From a virus: a stretch of DNA of 64,000 nucleotides. Positions 5,594 through 11,565 of this stretch are shown here, one piece after another. The stretch covers positions 1 to 64,000 of IMG/VR virus record IMGVR_UViG_3300044635_001413; one strand, written 5' to 3'. The translations under genes were made by a program, and so were the position numbers. Every line of letters starts with the position of its first letter. The first letter of the stretch is position 1. Under the pieces are notes generated by a model. That model did not search any database, was not told where the DNA came from, and was given only the letters and a program-made list of their open reading frames with translations.

Positions 5594-5782
5594 TCAGTTA
5601 GTTGTAAGGATTTTTACTTTAAGATTTTGTAGATTCCAGAGATTTACGAGGTGATTAAGGAAATGTTGTTCGATTTTAATATCATATTCAACTTTTTCAG
5701 GAGATTTAATTATGACATAATTATCTCCATTTAATTGTTGTACTACAATATCATATTCAGGATGTAAATTAGGCTTATTCAT
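5594..5782 (-). CDS. Small hypothetical protein (62 aa)
   Basis: Starts MNKPNLHPEYDIVVQQLNGD. Alternating hydrophobic and charged residues suggest a small beta-sheet domain followed by a helix (HFLNHLVNLWNLQ). No cysteines, no signal peptide, no recognised family. It lacks the AACTC leader found before the genes downstream. It is the first protein gene left of the tRNA-Met. Confidence 0.5.
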   Translation of the reverse strand: MNKPNLHPEYDIVVQQLNGDNYVIIKSPEKVEYDIKIEQHFLNHLVNLWNLQNLKVKILTTN

Positions 5783-6027
5783 GATGAAATATTGGTTTTT
5801 TTATGAGAAATATGTTCAAATATTTGGTATATATTAAAATATATCATATCTTATATTATAATATAAGAGATAATAAATATAATATTCTCAAAAATGACCC
5901 TCAGCAGGATGCTTTACGAAGAAGGGTGTATAAAACTGCTGTTAGATTATTTATCACTATCATATGTTATAATCAATATATCCTTAATCGTACCAGTAGA
6001 TCCTTATATCTCTGGATTTTTAGTTTG
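5783..6027. other. AT-rich gap without a supported gene
   Basis: A 83-codon + strand frame (5803-6054) runs into the tRNA gene and encodes low-complexity Ile/Tyr-rich sequence, so I do not call it. AT-rich stretches near 5845-5885 could hold a promoter for the leftward genes, but no clear element was found. Confidence 0.35.
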
Positions 6028-6101
6028 TGGACATTACAGGAATTGAACCTGTGACCTTCTGATTATGAGTCAGACGCTCTAACCAACTGAGCTAAATGTC
6101 C
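6028..6101 (-). tRNA. tRNA with CAT anticodon (Met or lysidine-type Ile)
   Basis: Minus strand: acceptor GGACATT/AATGTCC, D arm GCTC-AGTTGGTTA-GAGC, anticodon arm TCTGA-CTCATAA-TCAGA with anticodon CAT, T arm ACAGG-TTCAATT-CCTGT, discriminator A. All four stems pair perfectly. CCA is not encoded (ACAA follows), unlike the tRNA at 1745-1822. CAT can be elongator Met or, after lysidine modification, Ile reading ATA, a codon this AT-rich phage uses heavily. I cannot separate the two by eye. Confidence 0.93.
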
Positions 6102-6146
6102 TACACGAATGAACAATAACTTTAATACATTATTATAAGTTATATG

Positions 6147-6162
6147 CCCACCCACCCACCAC
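6147..6162 (-). other. G-run tract (possible G-quadruplex) 3' of the GC-richer gene
   Basis: The minus strand reads GGTGGTGGGTGGGTGGGC, three GGG runs plus two GG runs separated by single bases. It sits just beyond the terminator of the gene at 6197-6679. The RNA or DNA could form a G-quadruplex. Confidence 0.4.
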
Positions 6163-6172
6163 CTTGGTATAT

Positions 6173-6193
6173 AAAAAAAGGGCCGAAGCCCTT
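6173..6193 (-). terminator. Rho-independent terminator with UUCG loop
   Basis: Minus strand AAGGGC-TTCG-GCCCTT followed by seven Ts, 4 nt after the stop codon of the gene at 6197-6679. A strong, stable tetraloop hairpin. Confidence 0.9.
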
Positions 6194-6196
6194 CTT

Positions 6197-6679
6197 TTAT
6201 GAAAACGCACCTACAACAGGTTGTTGTACTAAGTTGGTTGGTGCAGTTCTTTGAGCGGTTCCTTCAGAGCGTGCAATTGCAGCATTCTTAGCTTGCTGCA
6301 TGTAGAGTCCTAACAACTCTTCCTTAGTAACACCTTTAGTTTTGGCAATGGCTGTTGCTTTTTGGATTAATGTAGCACTCCTTTCCAATGCAGTTTCTAT
6401 GCGTTGCTCATAACGTACGTTATTCAACGCTTTAGTAGCACCTGCTACCTGATACATTGGAAATCCCGTAATTTGGTCATTTCCCGCATAAATTGGCTCA
6501 ATTTCTTTGCCTTTCAGAGCGGCTGCTGCTGTTTCCGTAGCTGCTAATAATACACGTACCAAAGGTTTCTTAGCATCAACCACTACATGATGGTTTTCTG
6601 CTAAATTGGTTGGAAAATCAGCTGTTGGTTCAGCAAATCCGTAGCGTCCCTTTACAAGGGTAATTTTTAACTTACTCAT
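6197..6679 (-). CDS. Ala-rich hypothetical protein, GC-richer than its neighbours (160 aa)
   Basis: Starts MSKLKITLVKGRYGF. The N-terminal ~75 residues look like a small beta-alpha domain; residues ~85-140 are helix-forming and Ala/Glu/Lys-rich (ETALERSATLIQKATAIAKTK); the tail is disordered and Pro/Ala-rich. The gene is visibly richer in G+C and uses codons such as GCG, CGT and CTA that are rare around it, and it has its own strong terminator. This points to high expression or recent acquisition. It starts the leftward transcript at the divergent control region. An abundant DNA-binding or virion protein is possible; I do not recognise it. Confidence 0.7.
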   Translation of the reverse strand: MSKLKITLVKGRYGFAEPTADFPTNLAENHHVVVDAKKPLVRVLLAATETAAAALKGKEIEPIYAGNDQITGFPMYQVAGATKALNNVRYEQRIETALERSATLIQKATAIAKTKGVTKEELLGLYMQQAKNAAIARSEGTAQRTAPTNLVQQPVVGAFS

Positions 6680-6985
6680 TTTTTTACGTTTTAATTTGTT
6701 TTTAATATGGCGCTTAGTTATATGGGGGTAACCCGCTCACCAATTCAACAATGGGGCTAAATTTTGGGTCGGACCCTATGTATTCTAGATATTACAGTTT
6801 TTATATATTACAGTTTTTTTATTATAGAAAAGGGGGAGGGGGGTATTATATAGATATTAGATTTGATGGGGGGGTATAAATACATAAAAAATAATTTTAA
6901 AAGTTAAAAAGTAGTTAAATATATATTACAATTTATATATAGTGATTAAATGGGGTTAACTTTGTATTATAAAATAGTATAATAT
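6680..6985. promoter_or_regulatory. Divergent control region with G tracts and repeats
   Basis: A 306-bp gap between the leftward and rightward gene sets. It holds the palindrome GGGTCGGACCC (6766-6776), two direct repeats of ATTACAGTTTTT (6791-6802 and 6807-6818), G tracts of 5, 6 and 7 (6832-6836, 6838-6843, 6868-6874) in an otherwise AT-rich background, and a TAnnTTTG element near the right edge. It probably carries the promoters that set the two transcription directions; a replication-related role is also possible. Confidence 0.55.
6957..6964 (+). promoter_or_regulatory. Bacteroidota-type -7 promoter element (TAACTTTG)
   Basis: TAACTTTG matches TAnnTTTG, the -7 element of Bacteroidota housekeeping promoters, and lies 22 nt before the GroES-like start, giving a leader of roughly 15 nt. 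A clear -33 TTTG is not visible at the usual spacing. Confidence 0.4.
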
Positions 6986-7276
6986 ATGGAATTTAAGAAA
7001 GTAAAGGGTAGGGTTTTATTAGTTGAGGAACCTCCTAAGGATTTAGTAAGTGCTGGTGGTATAATTATACCTGATGGAGCTGAGTCTAGTGTTGAGATGA
7101 TTAAGAATTGGTTATGTTTAGTAGTTGGTGTAGGGGATAGTTGTCATGAGGATTATGAGGTTGGTCAGGTTGTAGTAATAGATCCTAGTTTACAGTATGT
7201 AGGATATACGGATCCTGATAATAAGCGTAGTAGGATGTTTATTCCACAGGACAGGGTATTAGCAATTTATAAATAA
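6986..7276 (+). CDS. GroES-like co-chaperonin (Cpn10 fold)
   Basis: At 96 aa this is the usual GroES length. The pattern fits: N-terminal KVKGRVLLVEE, then the mobile-loop zone and GGIIIPDGAE, a central GVGDS, VGQVVVIDP, and a C-terminal FIPQDRVLAIYK corresponding to the bacterial 'dvLAi' end. Phage co-chaperonins such as T4 gp31 replace host GroES so that GroEL can fold the capsid protein, and a place at the head of the virion-gene transcript fits that role here. The ATG follows a TAACTTTG promoter element. Whether it works with host GroEL is inferred. Confidence 0.75.
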   Translation: MEFKKVKGRVLLVEEPPKDLVSAGGIIIPDGAESSVEMIKNWLCLVVGVGDSCHEDYEVGQVVVIDPSLQYVGYTDPDNKRSRMFIPQDRVLAIYK

Positions 7277-7290
7277 ATAAAATAATAAAT

Positions 7291-7569
7291 ATGGAAGATC
7301 AAAAAGTAGGACCTAGTCCTGAGCAGTTAAAGATGATGCGTTCTAATTATGTACGAACAATGAAGGATGATGTACAGATTTTAGAGTTAGAGCAACGATT
7401 TTGGAAGGCTAAGTATGAGTCATTGTTATACAAGAGTGAGCATGCTAAGTTAGAGGGGATTATTAGTCAGCAATTAAGTGAGATGGAGGCTATGACAGCT
7501 CAGATGCAAGATGAGGTATTAAATGCTCAAGAAAAAAGTGATAATGTAGGAGAAGATGTTAGTAATTAA
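7291..7569 (+). CDS. Coiled-coil hypothetical protein (92 aa)
   Basis: Almost wholly helical: residues ~10-80 carry heptad spacing (QILELEQRFWKAKYESLL, then KLEGIISQQLSEMEAM), with a Ser/Asp-rich tail. It lies 14 nt after the GroES-like gene, and its end overlaps the next gene by 14 nt. No family recognised; it could be an assembly or scaffold accessory. Confidence 0.65.
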   Translation: MEDQKVGPSPEQLKMMRSNYVRTMKDDVQILELEQRFWKAKYESLLYKSEHAKLEGIISQQLSEMEAMTAQMQDEVLNAQEKSDNVGEDVSN

Positions 7570-7915
7570 GGATTATATTAAGGTAGTTAATATAGATGAT
7601 TTATTAAGGATCATATTAAAGGTTAAGGGTATTGAGTTTAATGTTTCATTAAGTGATGCTCAATTAAATTTAATATTAGACTTTTATTATTACGGCATTA
7701 ATGATGTTGCTTATAAGAATCACTTAGATAAGTCATTACGATTAGCTAATTATTATAAATCCAAGGCTACTATAGATAACAATAAGAGTTATTTAAAGAA
7801 AATGAAGGTTTTAGTAAAGGATACAAAGGGGGATTTAATTATATCCCCTTTGTATTTACCTTTAAATTTAGGTGGTAAGATATTATTAAACTTAAATATA
7901 TTACATGATAAGTAA
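7556..7915 (+). CDS. Hypothetical protein (119 aa)
   Basis: Starts MLVIKDYIKVVNIDDLLRII. The segment LSDAQLNLILDFYYYGINDV looks like a helical DNA- or protein-binding unit, followed by a basic stretch (YYKSKATIDNNKSYLKKMK) and a hydrophobic C-terminus (ISPLYLPLNLGG). It overlaps both neighbours by 11-14 nt, so it is translationally coupled in the cluster. Genes of this size sit upstream of terminase in crAss-like phages, but I cannot name the family. Confidence 0.6.
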   Translation: MLVIKDYIKVVNIDDLLRIILKVKGIEFNVSLSDAQLNLILDFYYYGINDVAYKNHLDKSLRLANYYKSKATIDNNKSYLKKMKVLVKDTKGDLIISPLYLPLNLGGKILLNLNILHDK

Positions 7916-8303
7916 GATAGATATAGTATATAATAATGTTGCTAATAAGTATGGGTTAGATGAGAAGTTAGTAAAGTCAGTAGGTTCTGCTGTATTTTCT
8001 CATTTAAAGGATAAGATATTAAGTTTAGAAGAGGGTTCTTGTTATTTATCACATTTCGGATCATTTATTTTAAAGAGTCAAAAGATTGAGAATCAGGTAC
8101 ATAAGTATTTAGCAATGCGTAGATATAAATGCAGTAAAGATCCTAATTATGTAAATAAGCCTATATCTAAAGCTGCTAAGAAGTTATTTTCTACATATTT
8201 AAATGTAATATTACCTTTTAAGAAGAAGAAGATAGAGTTATCTGAGAGACAAGTTGAATTTTGTAAAAAGCAATATGAATCATATGAAAAAGATATTAAT
8301 TAA
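7905..8303 (+). CDS. HU/IHF-like DNA-binding protein
   Basis: 132 aa. Residues ~8-60 show the HU/IHF layout: two helices (KLVKSVGSAVFSHLKDKI), then LEEGSCYLSHFGSFILKSQK, matching the family core in which a short strand leads to 'fGsF' and a basic arm. The arm is followed by a basic, RRYKC-containing section that would lie against DNA. crAss-like genomes encode IHF-type subunits near virion genes; such proteins bend and compact DNA. The C-terminal ~40 residues exceed a bare HU domain. Functional partners are not evident. Confidence 0.6.
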   Translation: MISKIDIVYNNVANKYGLDEKLVKSVGSAVFSHLKDKILSLEEGSCYLSHFGSFILKSQKIENQVHKYLAMRRYKCSKDPNYVNKPISKAAKKLFSTYLNVILPFKKKKIELSERQVEFCKKQYESYEKDIN

Positions 8304-8700
8304 AATATTAGCCTTTTTTGGAATAAAGGCTACAGAAAAAACTTTAAATAAGGCTCATATAAAGTCTTATTTACAAGCTAAGATACGCAGAGGGTTATTA
8401 AGTCCAGCAGCGTCTAAGTTATTAACAGCTGAAGCTAAAGAATATTTTGGTTTACCATTATATAAGCAAGAGATTATAATTTGGCGTACATATAATTTAC
8501 AGTTTAATAATCAGGGTAGGGAATGTTTAAAGAAGAATGAGTGTCCTTGTGGATGTGTTACTTCTGAGGTTTTATTAGCTGATTCAGCTTGTGACCAGGG
8601 TTGTTTTCCTGAGATGTTAACTTTATCTGAGTGGAAGCAATTTAAGAAGAAGCATAAATTTGAAATTGATTTAGAAAGAAAAAAAGTTATATTATGTTAA
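8284..8700 (+). CDS. Cys-rich hypothetical protein (138 aa)
   Basis: The ATG at 8284 (MKKILIKILAFFGIK) is preferred; an in-frame ATG 30 nt earlier would overlap the HU-like gene by 50 nt. The N-terminus is basic and hydrophobic and could touch the membrane. Residues ~75-110 contain ECLKKNECPCGCV and SACDQGCFPEML, six cysteines that look like a metal site or disulphide cluster. It ends 7 nt into the DUF1573-like gene. I do not know the family. Confidence 0.6.
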   Translation: MKKILIKILAFFGIKATEKTLNKAHIKSYLQAKIRRGLLSPAASKLLTAEAKEYFGLPLYKQEIIIWRTYNLQFNNQGRECLKKNECPCGCVTSEVLLADSACDQGCFPEMLTLSEWKQFKKKHKFEIDLERKKVILC

Positions 8701-8999
8701 TAGGTAATAAAGAAATTGATTTTGGGATAGTAAAAGAGGGTTTAGTTCCTCAAGAGACTATTGAATTAACAAATATGTTTTCTAATAATATTATGATTAC
8801 AGGTGCTACAGCATCATGTGGTTGTACGAAACCTTATGTAAAGATAGGGATCTTAGAATCTGGGATGTCTACAAATGTTACAATTGGGATTAATACATCT
8901 GGGAAGAAAGGAGCTATTAAAAAAACAGCAAGTATCAGTTATACTAATAATGGTATTCCTGAGAAATATGTTATCACAGTAAAAGTAACAGTAGAATGA
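8694..8999 (+). CDS. DUF1573-like Ig-fold protein (101 aa)
   Basis: It matches DUF1573, a beta-sandwich domain very common in Bacteroidota: IDFGIVKEG near the N-terminus, TIELTN, the signature ASCGCTKPYV at residues ~39-48, and TSGKKGAIKKTASISYTNN towards the end. Most cellular copies have export signals; this one does not, so a virion-surface or cytoplasmic role is more likely. It overlaps the genes on both sides. Its presence ties the phage to Bacteroidota hosts. Confidence 0.75.
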   Translation: MLIGNKEIDFGIVKEGLVPQETIELTNMFSNNIMITGATASCGCTKPYVKIGILESGMSTNVTIGINTSGKKGAIKKTASISYTNNGIPEKYVITVKVTVE

Positions 9000-9505
9000 T
9001 ATTAAATTTAAATAGTGAAGTTAATCTAGACATGTTGGATAGAATAGTAGATTGTTATAATAGCATTCATCCAGAAGAAAGTTTAGATATATATTTTGCT
9101 TCAATAGGTGGTGATATAGCAATTGTTCATGCTATATTAGATATTATTGAGAAGAATAAACATAGAACACGATTAATTGGATATTCTCACTTATTTTCAA
9201 GTGGGTTTAAGTTATTTTTTCAAGCTAATTGTGAAAAGAAGTTATTACCTTATGTAGATGGGATGTATCATTTATCTAAGACTTTTGGGGTTGGTTTAAC
9301 TGAAGGAGCTGTGGTTCATAATGGGGAATATGAGAATTTCTTAAAGAAGAAAATTAAAAGTTTTCCTACTTTAGAAGATACTTCTAAGTATGTAGATTTT
9401 ACAGAAGATGAAATAGATCGGATTAAAAATAATTATGATGAATTTTTTACACATGCTCGATTAGAAAAAATGTTAAAGTTTAATAAGAAGTATTTAGGAT
9501 TATGA
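8996..9505 (+). CDS. ClpP-like serine protease, candidate capsid maturation protease
   Basis: 169 aa with a ClpP/crotonase-like core: DIYFASIGGD (residues 31-40) fits the strand and glycine turn forming the oxyanion hole, a helix follows, YSHLFSSGFKLFF carries the nucleophile serine position (Ser68/69), and GMYHLSK supplies the His (92). A third residue, Asp or Glu, is plausible around 125-145. ClpP-fold proteases process capsids in many tailed phages, and the gene lies 2.1 kb upstream of terminase. No separate prohead protease is evident elsewhere in the window. The assignment rests on motif reading only. Confidence 0.6.
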   Translation: MILNLNSEVNLDMLDRIVDCYNSIHPEESLDIYFASIGGDIAIVHAILDIIEKNKHRTRLIGYSHLFSSGFKLFFQANCEKKLLPYVDGMYHLSKTFGVGLTEGAVVHNGEYENFLKKKIKSFPTLEDTSKYVDFTEDEIDRIKNNYDEFFTHARLEKMLKFNKKYLGL

Positions 9506-10179
9506 TTGGTGTAAAGGAGTTATTAAAAGGTTTAGGTCCTAAAATTGATTGGGATAAGAAAGCCAAGCAAAAAGCTAAAGATTTAGGAGTTTCAACGGAA
9601 TCTATTTTAAAAGAGTGGGAAGAAGCTAGAGATAAGGGTATATATAAAGGAAATAGTTTACATGAATCTAAACAACAAGAATATGCAGATTACGATAACT
9701 ATATTAGATATGAGTATAGTAAAATTGATTCTAGTTCATTTGTGTATAATCCTTTAAATTATATAATTGAGGAGGGTTATATTTATGATGAGAAACCTTT
9801 TGTTCATCCTAAATATAGTTTAATAGGTATTCCTGATAGGGTTCAGGTTATTGATAATAAGGTTTATATTGATGATTTTAAATCAGATAAGGCTATTTAT
9901 AAGACAGCTAAGTTATTTAAGATTGGAAAGTTTTATCAGAAGTATATGTTTCAAGAACCTATATCTCATATAGATTGGTGTAATTATAGGGAGTATAATT
10001 TACAATTATCTTTATATATGAGGTTAATATTAGATAATAATAGGAAGTTACGTCCTGGAACAATGAGGATATTACATACGATTCATGATGAAGATACTTT
10101 AATGCCTATTGAAGAGGTTATTTATGAAGTTCCTTATTTAAGGAAAGAAGTTACAGCAATATTAAAAAAATTAAAATAA
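9502..10179 (+). CDS. PD-(D/E)XK nuclease (RecB/Cas4-like)
   Basis: 225 aa. The nuclease core is readable: GNSLHES with His54-Glu55, GIPDRVQV with Asp112, YIDDFKSDK with Asp125 and Lys127 (the D-x-K strand), and the trailing YNLQLSLYMRL (Gln168, Tyr172), the QxxxY motif of RecB-type nucleases. These residues bind the metal and cut DNA. The N-terminal 50 residues form a helical extension. In a packaging-proximal cluster it might trim DNA ends or serve recombination. The ATG overlaps the upstream stop by 4 nt. Confidence 0.75.
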   Translation: MIGVKELLKGLGPKIDWDKKAKQKAKDLGVSTESILKEWEEARDKGIYKGNSLHESKQQEYADYDNYIRYEYSKIDSSSFVYNPLNYIIEEGYIYDEKPFVHPKYSLIGIPDRVQVIDNKVYIDDFKSDKAIYKTAKLFKIGKFYQKYMFQEPISHIDWCNYREYNLQLSLYMRLILDNNRKLRPGTMRILHTIHDEDTLMPIEEVIYEVPYLRKEVTAILKKLK

Positions 10180-10180
10180 A

Positions 10181-10453
10181 ATGAATAAATTACTTATATT
10201 ATCAAAAAAGTCATGTGGACCATGTCAAGCATTAAAAATGTTTATTAATACTTTAAATGATGAATGTCAAGAAAAGGTTAAAATAATTAGTGATGAGACA
10301 GTTACATTAAATGAATTATATGAAGAAATGAAAAAAGTTGAAAGTTATGCTTTTCCTACTTTAGTATTAATCAGTGATGATTCTAGTAAAATAGTTAACG
10401 GTTTTGGTGCACAAACAGCATTATTAATTAAAAATCATTTATCATGCTTTTAA
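10181..10453 (+). CDS. Thioredoxin/glutaredoxin-like protein
   Basis: At 90 aa it is close to glutaredoxin length. The redox motif CGPC is at residues 12-15, just after the first strand (LLILSKKS), and the conserved cis-proline segment is AFPTLVLI (Pro59), followed by the substrate-side glycines VNGFGA. Phages carry such proteins as electron donors for ribonucleotide reductase or as processivity factors; no reductase gene is visible in this window. The gene starts 1 nt after the nuclease stop and overlaps the SET-domain gene by 10 nt. Confidence 0.85.
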   Translation: MNKLLILSKKSCGPCQALKMFINTLNDECQEKVKIISDETVTLNELYEEMKKVESYAFPTLVLISDDSSKIVNGFGAQTALLIKNHLSCF

Positions 10454-10815
10454 TTAGAACAACAACAGGAAAATCATTAATCCACGGTTATGGGTTATAT
10501 GCTGCTGAGTATATAGAAAAAGGTAGACCTATTTGGTTTAAATCAGATAAAGATATTGAGATTCCTATGTCTCAAATTCCATATGAATATAGAGAATATT
10601 TGGATAGATATGCTACAGTAGAAAAGAAAGGGTTAGAACAAATTTATAATTTAGATTGTGATGACGCTAAGTTTATAAATCATTCAGAAGATCCTAATAT
10701 TGTTTTTATTGGGAATATAGGTATTGCTATTTCTGATATAGAAATAAATGAAGAAATCATTTGTGATTATAGAACTATTACAACACCAGAACACTTTGAA
10801 TTATTAATGCTATGA
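10444..10815 (+). CDS. SET-domain protein (putative protein-lysine methyltransferase)
   Basis: 123 aa, a minimal SET domain. The diagnostic segments are in order: GKSLIHGYGLYAAEYIEKG (residues 9-27, the SAM-binding GxG), KFINHSEDPN (76-85, the NHS-PN knot and active site) and INEEIICDYR (101-110, the EE-DY motif). These are the SAM- and lysine-channel residues of SET methyltransferases. The pre- and post-SET zinc modules are missing, as in other short prokaryotic and viral copies. Targets could be host or phage proteins. It is embedded in the pre-terminase cluster by overlaps on both sides. Confidence 0.85.
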   Translation: MLLIRTTTGKSLIHGYGLYAAEYIEKGRPIWFKSDKDIEIPMSQIPYEYREYLDRYATVEKKGLEQIYNLDCDDAKFINHSEDPNIVFIGNIGIAISDIEINEEIICDYRTITTPEHFELLML

Positions 10816-11054
10816 AAAGAAATATAATACAACGTCTATATGACTCTAAACAAATTACATTTGATGAGATGTTAATCTTATTGGATATACAAGAACCTAT
10901 TGTTATTAATAGTCCAATGTATAGTCCTCCTCCTTATATTTATACAAATCCTCCTTATGTTGTCACTTGTGATAGTACGACTACTATTGGTCAGAATGCA
11001 TATAGTGATACTTTTAAGACATATGATCCAAAAGAATATAAAGAAAGTAAATGA
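10812..11054 (+). CDS. Pro/Tyr-rich small protein (80 aa)
   Basis: Starts MKRNIIQRLYDSKQITFDEML, a short helical head, then a low-complexity Pro-Tyr-rich stretch (SPPPYIYTNPPYVV) and a polar tail. It overlaps the SET gene and the next gene by 4 nt each, so it belongs to the same coupled chain. The proline-rich segment suggests an extended binding peptide. Function unknown. Confidence 0.6.
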   Translation: MKRNIIQRLYDSKQITFDEMLILLDIQEPIVINSPMYSPPPYIYTNPPYVVTCDSTTTIGQNAYSDTFKTYDPKEYKESK

Positions 11055-11563
11055 GTCCACAATTATTTGAAATAGATAAAACCAGGGGTAGATTATTAAT
11101 AACTCCAAATGCTTATATGATTGCAGACGTAAAGGATGTTATTGATAAATATAAAGATAATGCTGAACCTTATTTAGCTTATTGTCATTTAATGTCTGCT
11201 ATAGATAGTCCTTTAAGGAATTTATCAGATGAGGAAAAAAGAGAGAGTGCTATTATAGAAGTATATAGTACTATTGGTGAATTTGATAGTGATGATCCTA
11301 TTTTGGATAGATGTATAGAAAGATTAAAGAGTTTATATATTACACCTATCTATAGATTATTTGAATTAGCTGAACAAGAGATACATAATATGATTTATTA
11401 CTTATCTACTACACCTATGTCTTCTGAAGATTTAGGTCAAAGAAAGTCTATTTTACAAGATTTAGGAAAGATTGCTGCTTCTGTTTCAGCTACAAAGAAA
11501 ACAGTATTAGAAGATTTAAAACAGAATACAAGAGGTGATCAAGAGGTTGGTCAAATACGATAA
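11051..11563 (+). CDS. Helical protein, possible small terminase subunit (170 aa)
   Basis: It lies directly before the large terminase gene (2-nt gap), the usual place of the small subunit. It is mostly helical: residues ~20-60 and ~85-165 carry amphipathic helices, with the C-terminal SILQDLGKIAASVSATKKTVLEDL suited to oligomerisation. I see no clear helix-turn-helix, so the small-terminase assignment is by position only. It could also be a packaging accessory. Confidence 0.5.
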   Translation: MSPQLFEIDKTRGRLLITPNAYMIADVKDVIDKYKDNAEPYLAYCHLMSAIDSPLRNLSDEEKRESAIIEVYSTIGEFDSDDPILDRCIERLKSLYITPIYRLFELAEQEIHNMIYYLSTTPMSSEDLGQRKSILQDLGKIAASVSATKKTVLEDLKQNTRGDQEVGQIR

Positions 11564-11565
11564 TT

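Noticed and set aside
5803-6054. 83-aa + strand ORF
   Set aside because: Low-complexity Ile/Tyr-rich product that runs into the tRNA-Met gene on the other strand; no leader or neighbour support.
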